The position numbers and the translations under genes are program-made. A stretch of 64,000 nucleotides of DNA from Sphingopyxis terrae subsp. terrae NBRC 15098 (GTDB lineage Bacteria > Pseudomonadota > Alphaproteobacteria > Sphingomonadales > Sphingomonadaceae): NCBI RefSeq assembly GCF_001598815.1, contig NZ_BCZQ01000008.1, positions 124,001 through 188,000 on the forward strand, written 5' to 3'. The notes under the pieces are model-generated. The model was not told the DNA's origin, did not search any database, and was given only the letters and a program-made list of their open reading frames with translations. Shown here in pieces: positions 35,026-43,876 of the stretch (position 1 is its first letter; every line of letters starts with the position of its first letter).

Positions 35026-35697
35026 TCAGAAGCGGAACGCCACCCCCGCGCTGATCACCCACGGGTCGAGCTTGTGCTTGGTCTGCAGCACTTCGGTCGT
35101 ACCCGCATACCAGGTCGCGGTCGGACGCAGGAAATAGCGCTTCGCATCGAACGAGACCGCCAGCCCCTTGTCATTCACGGGAATATCGATCCCGGCCTGC
35201 ACCGCGGCGCCGAACTTGTCGTTGATCTTCTGCCGCGTCGCGCCCAGTCCGCGCGTCGTCACGCCCGGCTTTTCGTCGATGAAGAAGAAATAGCTCGGGC
35301 CGGCGCCGACATAGGGCTGAATCCCGCCGTCGCGGCCGAAATGATATTTCAGCGTCAGCGTCGCGGGGATGATCTTGACGTCGGACACCAGCTCGGCACC
35401 CGCCAGCGCCCCGGCGCCATCGACGTCGTGCTGGGTCACGCCGGCAATGGTTTCGAGCGAGACATTGTCGGTGACGAAATATTCGACCGCGATCGTCGGC
35501 GTGACATTGTCGTTCGCCTTGCTCTGCGTCCCGGCCGGCAGGCTGAGGCCGTCATATTTCACGTCGGTGATCTTGCCGTCGGGCGCGACGAGGGTCGCGA
35601 GCAGCTTCACCTGAACGTCCCCGGCCTTGGCCTGGGCCTGGCCCGGAACCACCATCGCAGCGGCCAGAGCGGCGAGGGAGAGATAATGCGTCTTCAT
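35026..35697 (-). CDS. ompW: OmpW-family outer-membrane beta-barrel protein
   Basis: The 223-residue protein has a signal peptide (cleavage near GQAQAKAG). It has the eight-strand OmpW pattern with NDNVTPTIAVEYFVTDNVSL, IIPATLTLKYHFG and a GIQPYVGAGPSYFFF strand, and it ends in a terminal aromatic (GVAFRF). The start at 35697 has AGGAG 8 bases ahead. The frame continues upstream without a stop, but that part is antisense to ccoN and is not coding. Divergent from ccoN with an FNR box between; OmpW is FNR-controlled in enterics. Confidence 0.9.
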   Translation of the reverse strand: MKTHYLSLAALAAAMVVPGQAQAKAGDVQVKLLATLVAPDGKITDVKYDGLSLPAGTQSKANDNVTPTIAVEYFVTDNVSLETIAGVTQHDVDGAGALAGAELVSDVKIIPATLTLKYHFGRDGGIQPYVGAGPSYFFFIDEKPGVTTRGLGATRQKINDKFGAAVQAGIDIPVNDKGLAVSFDAKRYFLRPTATWYAGTTEVLQTKHKLDPWVISAGVAFRF

Positions 35698-35775
35698 GTC
35701 GTGACTCCTTGCGTTGACGAGCGCCTCCCTGCGCTTGCCCGCCGCACCGCGCATTGATGGAACGCAAAAAATTGC

Positions 35776-35789
35776 TTGATCCTGGTCAA
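35776..35789. promoter_or_regulatory. FNR/FixK-type box in the ompW-ccoN divergent region
   Basis: TTGATCCTGGTCAA is the TTGAT-N4-(A/G)TCAA anaerobox. Its centre lies about 87 bases before the ccoN ATG and 85 bases before the ompW ATG, so class II activation of ccoN would start near 35824. It may serve both directions. Confidence 0.85.
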
Positions 35790-35868
35790 TGTTTTGGCCA
35801 CCGTCCCCGTCCATGAGCGGTTCCCAGCCGTGCGGTCGAAGGGACCGCGCCAAGCAGGGACAAGCATT

Positions 35869-37527
35869 ATGGACGGTGTGGTATTGAAAGCGGGCGGCTG
35901 GCTGGGCCTCGCCCTTCTCGCGCTCGTGATGGCGGCGCTCGCGGTCGATGCGCCCTTTGCGGTGCATATGGGGATCGTCGCGGTCGCCTGCCTCGCCGTC
36001 CTGTGGGCCACCGTCTCGCGCGCCGATTTCGACGGCATCGCGCGCGGCATATTGAAAATGCCCGCGGACGAAGGCGTCTATGACGACGACCCGATCCGCT
36101 GGGGGGTGATCGCGACGATCTTCTGGGGCGCCGCGGGTCTTATCGCGGGCCTTTATATCGCGCTCCAGCTTGCCTATCCCGCGCTTAACCTGGGGTTTGA
36201 ATATACGACCTTCGGACGGCTGCGCCCGCTGCACACCTCGGGCGTGGTTTTTGCTTTCGGCGGCAATGCGCTGATCGCGACCAGCTTCTATGTCGTCCAG
36301 CGCACCTGCCGCGCGCGGCTCGCCTTTCCGGGCGCCGCCCGCTTCGTCTTCTGGGGCTATCAGCTTTTTCTGGTGCTCGCAGCCACCGGCTATCTGATGG
36401 GCGTCACCGAAGCGCGCGAATATGCCGAACCCGAATGGTATGTCGATCTGTGGCTGACCATCGTATGGGTCGTCTATTTTGTCGTGTTCGTCGGCACGAT
36501 CGTCAAACGCCGCGAGCCGCATATCTATGTCGCCAACTGGTTTTACCTCAGCTTCATCATCACCATCGCGATGCTCCACATCGTCAACAATCTGTCGGTG
36601 CCGGCAACGATCTTCGGGTCAAAAAGCTATTCGGCTTTCGCGGGGGTGCAGGATGCGCTGACGCAATGGTGGTACGGGCACAATGCGGTCGCCTTCTTCC
36701 TGACCGTACCCTTCCTTGCGATGATGTATTATTTCGTCCCCAAGCAGGCCGAACGGCCGATCTACAGCTATCGCCTGTCGATCATCCACTTCTGGTCGCT
36801 GATCTTCCTCTATATCTGGGCGGGTCCGCACCATCTGCACTATACCGCGCTGCCCGATTGGGCGCAGACGCTGGGCATGGTCTTTTCGGTTGTGCTGTGG
36901 ATGCCGAGTTGGGGCGGCATGATCAACGGGCTGATGACGCTGAACGGCGCATGGGACAAGATCCGCACCGATCCGATCATCCGCATGATGGTGATCGCCC
37001 TCGCCTTCTATGGCATGGCGACCTTCGAGGGGCCGATGCTCTCGATCAAGGCGGTCAACTCGCTCAGCCATTATACAGAATGGACGATCGCGCACGTCCA
37101 TGCCGGCGCGCTGGGCTGGAACGGCATGATCACCTTTGCCGCAGTCTATTATCTGGTGCCGCGCCTGTGGGGACGGCCGCGCCTCTATTCGCTGCGCATG
37201 GTCAACTGGCACTTCTGGCTCGCGACACTGGGGATCGTCTTCTACGCCGCCTCGATGTGGGTCGCCGGGATCATGCAGGGTCTGATGTGGCGCGAATATG
37301 GCGCCGACGGCTACCTCGTCTACAGCTTTGCCGAAACCGTCGCGGCGATGCACCCGATGTATCTGATCCGCGCTGCCGGCGGGGCGATGTATCTCGCCGG
37401 CTTTGTCCTGCTGATCGTCAACGTCTGGGCGACGATTGCTGGCAAGGTCCGCGAAGAGAAGCCGATGACCGAGACCCCCTATAACGCCGCCGCGGACCGC
37501 CCGCTGGCGCCCGTTCCCGCCGAATAA
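35869..37527 (+). CDS. ccoN: Cytochrome c oxidase cbb3-type subunit I, CcoN
   Basis: CcoN is the catalytic haem-copper subunit of the high-affinity oxidase. The 552-residue protein has about 12-14 membrane segments. Haem and CuB ligand regions are [51 protein letters not shown] and [12 protein letters not shown]. The start at 35869 follows an AGGGA ribosome site; upstream in-frame codons belong to the promoter region. It heads ccoNOQP and is preceded by an FNR box. Confidence 0.97.
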   Translation: MDGVVLKAGGWLGLALLALVMAALAVDAPFAVHMGIVAVACLAVLWATVSRADFDGIARGILKMPADEGVYDDDPIRWGVIATIFWGAAGLIAGLYIALQLAYPALNLGFEYTTFGRLRPLHTSGVVFAFGGNALIATSFYVVQRTCRARLAFPGAARFVFWGYQLFLVLAATGYLMGVTEAREYAEPEWYVDLWLTIVWVVYFVVFVGTIVKRREPHIYVANWFYLSFIITIAMLHIVNNLSVPATIFGSKSYSAFAGVQDALTQWWYGHNAVAFFLTVPFLAMMYYFVPKQAERPIYSYRLSIIHFWSLIFLYIWAGPHHLHYTALPDWAQTLGMVFSVVLWMPSWGGMINGLMTLNGAWDKIRTDPIIRMMVIALAFYGMATFEGPMLSIKAVNSLSHYTEWTIAHVHAGALGWNGMITFAAVYYLVPRLWGRPRLYSLRMVNWHFWLATLGIVFYAASMWVAGIMQGLMWREYGADGYLVYSFAETVAAMHPMYLIRAAGGAMYLAGFVLLIVNVWATIAGKVREEKPMTETPYNAAADRPLAPVPAE

Positions 37528-37541
37528 GGAGCCTCCAGGCC

Positions 37542-38315
37542 ATGGCCACCCAATCCACCGAAAAGCGCTTCAGCCACAAGAAGCTCGAACGCAATATCAC
37601 CCTGCTTGGCTTTTTTTCGCTCGTCGCCGTGGCGATCGGCGGCATCGTCGAGATCGCGCCGCTGTTCTGGATCGACAATACCGTCGAAAAGGTCGACGGC
37701 ATGCGGCCCTATACTCCGCTCGAACTCGCCGGCCGCAACATCTATATCCGCGAGGGCTGCTACCTTTGTCACAGCCAGATGATCCGACCCTTCCGCGACG
37801 AGGTCGAACGCTATGGCCACTACAGCCTGGCGGCGGAAAGCATGTACGACCATCCCTTCCAATGGGGGTCGAAACGCACCGGCCCCGACCTGGCGCGCGT
37901 CGGCGGCCGCTATTCGGACGAATGGCATCGCGCGCACTTGATCGATCCGCGCAGCGTCGTGCCCGAATCGATCATGCCGCCCTATGCCTTCCTTGCCGAA
38001 AACGACCTTCGGACCGACGATCTGCGCAACGACCTGACCGCGCTCTATCGCGTCGGCGTTCCCTATACCAAGGAGGATATCGCCAAGGCCAACGAGGATT
38101 TGAAGGCACAGGTCGATCCCGCGTCGGCCGCCGATCTCCAGAAACGCTATCCCAAGGCACAGGTCCGCGATTTCGACGGCGATCCCGCGCGTCTTACCGA
38201 AATGGACGCGCTGATCGCCTACCTCCAGATGCTCGGAACGCTCGTCGACGTCGACAAGGCGGCGCCGCAGGAACAGGCGCACGCCGCCGACATCGCGCAG
38301 GAGAAAGCGCGATGA
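37542..38315 (+). CDS. ccoO: Cytochrome c oxidase cbb3-type subunit II, CcoO
   Basis: CcoO is the membrane-anchored mono-haem cytochrome c of the cbb3 oxidase. The 257-residue protein has one N-terminal membrane segment (residues 21-42), a single haem c site CYLCH (near residue 73) and a distal Met in [10 protein letters not shown]. The length is standard. Its stop overlaps the ccoQ start. Confidence 0.97.
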   Translation: MATQSTEKRFSHKKLERNITLLGFFSLVAVAIGGIVEIAPLFWIDNTVEKVDGMRPYTPLELAGRNIYIREGCYLCHSQMIRPFRDEVERYGHYSLAAESMYDHPFQWGSKRTGPDLARVGGRYSDEWHRAHLIDPRSVVPESIMPPYAFLAENDLRTDDLRNDLTALYRVGVPYTKEDIAKANEDLKAQVDPASAADLQKRYPKAQVRDFDGDPARLTEMDALIAYLQMLGTLVDVDKAAPQEQAHAADIAQEKAR

Positions 38316-38476
38316 CCTATGACGAGATACGGCATTTCGCCGATAGCTGGGGCTTGATCGTCATGGTGGCGATGTTCCTCCTCTTCATCGCCTGGCCGTT
38401 CCGCAAGGGAGCCGCCCGCCACCATGACGAAGCAGCGAACATGATCTTCAAGGAAGACGACAATGGCCGAAGATAA
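38312..38476 (+). CDS. ccoQ: Cytochrome oxidase cbb3 small subunit CcoQ
   Basis: The 54-residue product begins [20 protein letters not shown], with one membrane segment and a charged tail ([17 protein letters not shown]). This is the classical CcoQ/FixQ form, which stabilises the oxidase complex. It is too small for many gene callers. It overlaps ccoO by 4 bases and ccoP by 14. Confidence 0.92.
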   Translation: MTYDEIRHFADSWGLIVMVAMFLLFIAWPFRKGAARHHDEAANMIFKEDDNGRR

Positions 38477-39404
38477 GCGCATCGACGAAGTGACGGGCAC
38501 AGCCACCTCCGGTCACGAATGGGATGGCATCGAGGAACTCGATACGCCGATGCCGCGGTGGTGGCTGTGGTCACTCTATGCGACGATCATCTGGGGGATC
38601 GTCTATGTGATCCTCTATCCCGCCTGGCCGATGATCCGCAGCGCGACCGAGGGCACACTCGGCTGGAGCAGCCGCGGCCAGCTCGAAAAGGAACTCGCCG
38701 CCGAGGCGCAGCGGCGGGCGCCGATCGTCAATGCGATCGCCGCCACCCCGATCGCCGAACTACCCGCCCGACCGCAACTGATGCAGGCGGCGATCCAGGG
38801 CGGGGGCGCGGCGTTCCGCGTCCATTGCGTCCAATGCCATGGCGCCGGCGGTGCCGGTGTAAAGAAGCTCTATCCCAATCTGACCGACGACGACTGGCTG
38901 TGGGGCGGCGACCTCGCCGCGATCCACTATACGATCACCAACGGCATCCGGAATCCCGACGTGAAGACGACGCGGATCAGCCAGATGCCCGCTTTCGGCC
39001 GCGACGGCATCCTCGACGCCAGGCAGATCGACGATCTGGTCAGCCATGTGCGCGTCATCAGCCGTCAGGAAAAGCCCAGCGCCTCGTCGGCGCGCGGCGC
39101 GGCGCTCTTCTCGGCCAATTGCGCGGTCTGTCACGGCGCGGGCGGGGAAGGCGGCCGCAGCGTCGGCGCGCCCAAGCTGACCGACGCCATCTGGCTCTAT
39201 GGCGGCGATCGCGCCAGCCTGACCGCGACGATCAACCAGCCGCGCAACGGCGTGATGCCGCACTGGGGCGAACGGCTCGACCCGGTGACGATCAAGATGC
39301 TCGCCGCCTATGTCTATTCGCTGGGCGGCGGCGAAAAGGCACCGGCGCCCGCGGCGGTCGCCGCAGCCGCCCCGGAAGGACAGGGAGCCGATGGCCAGCC
39401 CTGA
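38463..39404 (+). CDS. ccoP: Cytochrome c oxidase cbb3-type subunit III, CcoP
   Basis: CcoP is the di-haem cytochrome c that passes electrons to CcoO/CcoN. The 313-residue protein has a membrane segment near residues 36-55 and two CXXCH haem sites (CVQCH near residue 122, CAVCH near residue 220). An Ala/Pro/Gly-rich C-terminal tail follows. Distal Met ligands lie in ISQMPAFG and NGVMPHWG. It overlaps ccoG by 14 bases. Confidence 0.96.
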   Translation: MAEDKRIDEVTGTATSGHEWDGIEELDTPMPRWWLWSLYATIIWGIVYVILYPAWPMIRSATEGTLGWSSRGQLEKELAAEAQRRAPIVNAIAATPIAELPARPQLMQAAIQGGGAAFRVHCVQCHGAGGAGVKKLYPNLTDDDWLWGGDLAAIHYTITNGIRNPDVKTTRISQMPAFGRDGILDARQIDDLVSHVRVISRQEKPSASSARGAALFSANCAVCHGAGGEGGRSVGAPKLTDAIWLYGGDRASLTATINQPRNGVMPHWGERLDPVTIKMLAAYVYSLGGGEKAPAPAAVAAAAPEGQGADGQP

Positions 39405-40863
39405 CGATCTGACCGGCGGCAAGACGTCGCTCTACGCCGCCCGGAAGGCCGTCTATCCCAAGCGGGTGGACGGCCGCTTCCGCCGGCTGAAATGGGCGAT
39501 CATGGCGGTGACGCTGGCGATCTATTACGGGACGCCGTGGATCCGCTGGGACCGCGGCCCCTATGCACCCGACCAGGCGGTGCTCGTCGATCTTGCGCAC
39601 CGGCGCTTCTACATGTTCCAGATCGAAATCTGGCCGCACGAATTCTATTATGTCGCCGGGCTGCTCATCATGGCGGGGATCGGCCTGTTTCTGGTGACGA
39701 GCGCGGTCGGCCGCGCCTGGTGCGGCTATGCCTGTCCGCAGACCGTATGGACCGACCTGTTCCAGCATGTCGACCGGCTGGTCGATGGCGATCGCAACGC
39801 GCAGATCCGTCTCGCGCAGGGGCCGTGGACCGCCGAGAAGATCGGCAAGCGCGCACTCAAATATGCGATTTACCTGACCATCGCCTTCTGGACCGGCGGC
39901 GCATGGATCATGTATTTCGCCGATGCGCCGACGCTGACGCATGACTTCTGGACCGGCCAGGCAGCGCCAGTCGCCTATGGCACCGTTGCGGTGCTGACCG
40001 CGACGACCTTCGTCCTCGGCGGCTTCATGCGCGAACAGGTGTGCATCTACATGTGCCCCTGGCCGCGTATCCAGACCGCGATGATGGACGAAAAGTCGCT
40101 GCTCGTGACCTATCGCGAGTGGCGCGGCGAACCGCGCGGCAGCACCAAGAAGGCGATGGCGCACCCCGGCGCCTTCGGCGACTGCATCGATTGCAACCAA
40201 TGCGTTGCGGTCTGCCCCACCGGCATCGACATCCGCGAAGGGCCGCAGATCGGCTGCATCACCTGCGCGCTGTGCATCGACGCCTGCGACGGGGTGATGG
40301 CGCAGGTCGGCCGTCCGCGCGGCCTGATCGACTATTGCACGCTCGAGGATGTCGCGGCGGAAAAGGCCGGCGGCACGGCGCGCCCCGTGCGCAAGACGCT
40401 GTTTCGCCCGCGTACGATCATCTATTTTTCGATCTGGTGCGCGATCGGCGCCGCCATGCTGTTCACGCTGGGCCAGCGCACGCGGCTCGACCTCGCCGTC
40501 CAGCACGAGCGCAGCCCGCTCTACGTCCAGCTTTCGGACGGCCATATCCGCAACAATTACACGCTCAAGCTGCGCAACATGGAAACGCGCCCGCGCGCGG
40601 TCGAGGTTACGGTCAGCGGGCTCAAGGATGCGGCGCTGTGGACCGAGGAGGGCTCGCGCGACAAGGCGGCACAGCGGATCACGCTGACGCTCGCACCCGA
40701 CAGCGTCACCCGCGTCAAGCTGTTCGTCGCCGCCCCCGCCGCGGGCGCGGCGCGGCAGGATTTCACCATCGCGACGCGCGGCCTCGACGGCGATCCGCGC
40801 GGCGACAGCGAAACCATCCAGTTCGACCGGCCGCCGGCCGACAATCAGGAGCCCGGACAATGA
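39391..40863 (+). CDS. ccoG: Cytochrome c oxidase accessory protein CcoG (RdxA/FixG)
   Basis: CcoG is a membrane ferredoxin needed for copper reduction and maturation of the cbb3 CuB centre. The 490-residue protein has about five membrane segments. It has two 4Fe-4S motifs (CIDCNQCVAVCPTG and CITCALCIDACDG), extra Cys residues in RAWCGYACPQTVW and EQVCIYMCPW, and a periplasmic Ig-like C-terminal domain. The start at 39391 follows GGGAG. Confidence 0.96.
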   Translation: MASPDDLTGGKTSLYAARKAVYPKRVDGRFRRLKWAIMAVTLAIYYGTPWIRWDRGPYAPDQAVLVDLAHRRFYMFQIEIWPHEFYYVAGLLIMAGIGLFLVTSAVGRAWCGYACPQTVWTDLFQHVDRLVDGDRNAQIRLAQGPWTAEKIGKRALKYAIYLTIAFWTGGAWIMYFADAPTLTHDFWTGQAAPVAYGTVAVLTATTFVLGGFMREQVCIYMCPWPRIQTAMMDEKSLLVTYREWRGEPRGSTKKAMAHPGAFGDCIDCNQCVAVCPTGIDIREGPQIGCITCALCIDACDGVMAQVGRPRGLIDYCTLEDVAAEKAGGTARPVRKTLFRPRTIIYFSIWCAIGAAMLFTLGQRTRLDLAVQHERSPLYVQLSDGHIRNNYTLKLRNMETRPRAVEVTVSGLKDAALWTEEGSRDKAAQRITLTLAPDSVTRVKLFVAAPAAGAARQDFTIATRGLDGDPRGDSETIQFDRPPADNQEPGQ

Positions 40864-41321
40864 GCAAGGCGCGCCGCTTTACCGGTTGGCACATGACGAC
40901 GATCCTCGTCGCCTTCTTCGCGGTCGTCATCACCGTGAACATCGTCATGGCGCGCTTTGCCCTCTCGACCTTCGGCGGCACGGTGGTCGAAAACAGCTAT
41001 ATCGCGAGCCAGCACTACAACGAATGGCTCGCCCGCGCCGCCGCGCAGGACCGGCTGGGCTGGGACAAGAGCGCCACGCTCGATGCCGACCGCCACATCG
41101 AACTCGCCGTCCGCAGTCAGGGCAAGCCGCTCGACGGGCTGGCGACGACCGCGACGCTCAGCCACCCGCTCGGCCAGTTGCCGGCGCGCGCGGTGCATTT
41201 CGCGCCGGCAGCGGACGGCCGCCTGATCTCGCGCGAAACGGTGCCGGCAGGCCGCTGGCGGCTCGACCTTTCGGTCCGGCACGGCGCCGACGAGGCCCGC
41301 TACCAGATCGATCTGCAATGA
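40860..41321 (+). CDS. ccoH: Cbb3 oxidase accessory protein CcoH/FixH
   Basis: FixH is a membrane protein required for assembly of the cbb3 oxidase. The 153-residue protein has an N-terminal membrane segment (residues 11-32), the conserved SYIASQHYNEWLARAAAQDR region and a periplasmic beta-rich domain. It overlaps ccoG and ccoI by 4 bases each, so it is translationally coupled. Confidence 0.94.
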   Translation: MSKARRFTGWHMTTILVAFFAVVITVNIVMARFALSTFGGTVVENSYIASQHYNEWLARAAAQDRLGWDKSATLDADRHIELAVRSQGKPLDGLATTATLSHPLGQLPARAVHFAPAADGRLISRETVPAGRWRLDLSVRHGADEARYQIDLQ

Positions 41322-43441
41322 GCGTTGCCACCGCCTCGCCACTGGTCGAGCGCGACTTCGCGGTTCCCGATATCCGCTGCGCGGGCTGCATCTCGAAGCT
41401 TGAACAAGGGCTGGTCTGCGACCGGCGCATCGCTTCGGCGCGCGTGAACTTCACCGAAAAGCGCGTCCATATCGCCTGCACCCCCGACGCCGAGACGCCC
41501 GATCTGGTTGGCGCCTTCGCGCTGCTTGGGTTCGAGGCGCATCCGATCGGCGACGCCCCCGGCGAAGGCGATCCCGAAGCGGCGAGCAGCCGCGAATTGC
41601 TGCGTGCGGTGGCCGTCGCGGGCTTCGCGATGATGAACGTCATGCTGCTGTCGGTATCGGTCTGGTCGGGCGCCGAGGGCGCGACACGCGACCTGTTTCA
41701 CTGGCTGTCGGCGGCGATCGCGCTGCCGACCGTCGCCTATTCGGGGCGCCCCTTCTTCCGCTCGGCATGGCGCGCGCTGCGCCACGGCGGGACCAATATG
41801 GACGTGCCGATCAGCATCGGCGTCGTCATCACCAGCGCGCTCAGCGTCTACGAAACCGCAACGCACGGCCAGCACGCCTATTTCGACGGCGTCGTCATGC
41901 TCCTCTTCTTCCTGCTCTGCGGACGCTGGCTCGACAGCGTGATGCGCGACCGCGCCCGCGGCGGCGTTACCGCTCTGCTCCGCAACATGGGCACCGGCGC
42001 GACGGTGCTGCGCGGCGAAGGCAGCGGCCATTGGGTCGATGCGACCGCGCTTCAGCCGGGCATGGTGATGCTGGTCGCCGCCGGCGAACGGCTCGCCGCC
42101 GACGGGGTGATCGTCGCGGGGTCGAGCCAGATCGACCTGTCGCTGCTCACCGGCGAAAGCGCGCCGCAGGCGGTGCATGTCGACGACCATGTCCACGCGG
42201 GCACACTCAACCTCGATGCGCCGATCCGCGTCCGCATCACCGCCGCGGGCGCCGACACCGCCATCGCGGATATCGCACGACTGATGGGCGAGGCGGCGCA
42301 GGGCAAGTCGCGCTATGTCCGCATCGCCGATCGCGCCGCACGCTTCTATGCGCCCGCGGTCCACACGCTCGCGCTGCTCGCATTCACGGGCTGGATGATC
42401 GCGGGCGCAGGCTGGCATCATAGCCTCCTGATCGCGGTCGCGGTGCTCATCATCACCTGCCCCTGCGCACTCGGCCTTGCGGTTCCGGCGGCGCAGATCG
42501 TCGCAGCGGGGGCGCTGATGCGGGTCGGTGTGCTGATCAAGGACGGCTCGGCGCTCGAACGCATGGCCGAGGTCGACCGGGCGCTGATCGACAAGACGGG
42601 GACGCTGACGCTCGGCCGGCCGGTCGCCACCGACCTCGACGCCGTCGATCCCGCCCATCGCCCGCTGCTCCTCGCGTTGGCGCAGGCCAGTCGCCACCCG
42701 CTCAGCGAAGCGCTGACGCGCGGTCTGTCGGCGCTCGGCGTGGTACCCGAAGCGGTCCAGACTATACGGGAAACGCCAGGCTTCGGGGTCGCGGCGGACT
42801 GGCATGGTCACAAGGTCACGCTCGGCCGCCCGCAAAGCCCGGCGGCGGGCACCGGGCTGGCCACCGAACTCGCCATCGACGGCGATCCGCTGGCGACGCT
42901 CCACTTCGCCGATCAGCTTCGTCCCGACGCGCGCGCCGCAATCGACGCGCTGGCGGCCGAGGGAATCGACGCGACGATCCTGTCGGGCGATCGGGCCGAG
43001 GCGGTGGCACCCGTCGCCCGCGAACTCGGCATCACCGCCCAGACCGGCATGACGCCGCAGGACAAGCTCGCCGCGATCGCCCGCCATGCGGGCGCCGGAC
43101 ACCGGGTGCTGATGATCGGCGACGGCCTCAACGACGGCCCGGCGCTGGCCGCCGGTCATGCCTCTATGGCGCCGGGATCGGCAAGCGACGCGGGCAAGAA
43201 TGCCGCCGACTGCATCTTCCTCGGCGACCGGCTGACGCCGGTGGTGCAGACGGTGCGCATGGCGCGCCGGACGCAGCGGATCGTGAAGCAGAATTTCGCG
43301 CTCGCCATCGGCTATAATATCATCGCGGTGCCGCTCGCCATCTTCGGCCACGTAACCCCGTTGATCGCGGCCATCGCGATGTCGGGTTCGTCGCTGATCG
43401 TGGTGGGCAACGCGCTGCGCCTGAAGGCGGCGATCCGGTGA
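41318..43441 (+). CDS. ccoI: Copper-translocating P1B-type ATPase CcoI/FixI
   Basis: CcoI exports Cu(I) to the periplasm for the cbb3 oxidase. The 707-residue protein has an N-terminal metal-binding domain (DIRCAGCISKLE), eight membrane segments and the metal channel motif CPC in ITCPCALGLA. The actuator SLLTGES and phosphorylation site DKTGTLT are present, as are the hinge GDGLNDGPALAAG and an HP motif (SRHPLSEAL). The FixI-type association with fixGHS confirms the role rather than general copper detoxification. Confidence 0.95.
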   Translation: MSVATASPLVERDFAVPDIRCAGCISKLEQGLVCDRRIASARVNFTEKRVHIACTPDAETPDLVGAFALLGFEAHPIGDAPGEGDPEAASSRELLRAVAVAGFAMMNVMLLSVSVWSGAEGATRDLFHWLSAAIALPTVAYSGRPFFRSAWRALRHGGTNMDVPISIGVVITSALSVYETATHGQHAYFDGVVMLLFFLLCGRWLDSVMRDRARGGVTALLRNMGTGATVLRGEGSGHWVDATALQPGMVMLVAAGERLAADGVIVAGSSQIDLSLLTGESAPQAVHVDDHVHAGTLNLDAPIRVRITAAGADTAIADIARLMGEAAQGKSRYVRIADRAARFYAPAVHTLALLAFTGWMIAGAGWHHSLLIAVAVLIITCPCALGLAVPAAQIVAAGALMRVGVLIKDGSALERMAEVDRALIDKTGTLTLGRPVATDLDAVDPAHRPLLLALAQASRHPLSEALTRGLSALGVVPEAVQTIRETPGFGVAADWHGHKVTLGRPQSPAAGTGLATELAIDGDPLATLHFADQLRPDARAAIDALAAEGIDATILSGDRAEAVAPVARELGITAQTGMTPQDKLAAIARHAGAGHRVLMIGDGLNDGPALAAGHASMAPGSASDAGKNAADCIFLGDRLTPVVQTVRMARRTQRIVKQNFALAIGYNIIAVPLAIFGHVTPLIAAIAMSGSSLIVVGNALRLKAAIR

Positions 43442-43593
43442 ACGGCCTGCTTTTCCTGATCCCGATCGCGCTCGGGCTGGGACTGCTCGGTCTTGCGGCT
43501 TTCTTCTGGTCGCTGCGCCACGGCCAGTTCGACGATCTCGACGGCGCGGCCTTGCGCATCTTCGTCGAGGATGAAGAGGATGCCGCGCCATGA
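43438..43593 (+). CDS. ccoS: Cbb3 oxidase maturation protein CcoS
   Basis: The 51-residue protein begins at a GTG overlapping the ccoI stop. It has one membrane segment (LLFLIPIALGLGLLGLAAFF) and the family region FFWSLRHGQFDDLDG with an acidic tail. CcoS is needed for cofactor insertion into CcoN. Easily missed because of its size and GTG start. Confidence 0.92.
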   Translation: MNGLLFLIPIALGLGLLGLAAFFWSLRHGQFDDLDGAALRIFVEDEEDAAP

Positions 43594-43817
43594 TCCTGCG
43601 CCCGCTCGCCTCGCTCGCCGCCGCCACCGGACTCGCCTTCGCGCCGCTTGCCAGCGATGCGCAGATCTTGCTGCTTCCCGCATGCGGCGGCGGGACGCAT
43701 CTGCTCGTCATTCCCGGCGCCCCGGACAAGCCCGGCGACCACCTCTGTTCGAAGCCCTGCCATGCCGTGACCGAGCGGCGCAGCAAGCCGACCGACGACA
43801 AAAAGGGTTGTTGCTGA
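43590..43817 (+). CDS. Small secreted cysteine-rich protein linked to the cbb3 cluster
   Basis: The 75-residue product has a signal-like N-terminus (MILRPLASLAAATGLAFAPL). The mature part has cysteines at about 32, 53, 57 and a terminal CC pair. It overlaps the ccoS stop by 4 bases, so it is part of the cco transcript. The Cys pattern and position suggest a metal or redox role in oxidase maturation, but I do not recognise the family. Confidence 0.7.
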   Translation: MILRPLASLAAATGLAFAPLASDAQILLLPACGGGTHLLVIPGAPDKPGDHLCSKPCHAVTERRSKPTDDKKGCC

Positions 43818-43833
43818 CATGGCCGCCGCCGCT

Positions 43834-43847
43834 TTGACCTTGGTCAA
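43834..43847. promoter_or_regulatory. FNR/FixK-type box directly upstream of hemN
   Basis: TTGACCTTGGTCAA is an almost perfectly symmetric anaerobox (TTGAC-N4-GTCAA). Its centre is only about 37 bases before the first hemN ATG and 43 before the second. That is tighter than a normal class II promoter with a leader. Confidence 0.83.
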
Positions 43848-43876
43848 TGCGGCAAAGACCGGCTGCCCGTAGGACC

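Noticed and set aside
35698..36579. In-frame upstream extension of the OmpW frame, giving a 517-residue protein
   Set aside because: The extension is antisense to ccoN and covers the promoter region; the signal peptide and AGGAG site fix the start at 35697.
41300..43801. Minus-strand open frame of about 830 codons opposite ccoI
   Set aside because: Shadow of the P-type ATPase gene; composition is that of reverse-complement GC-rich coding DNA.
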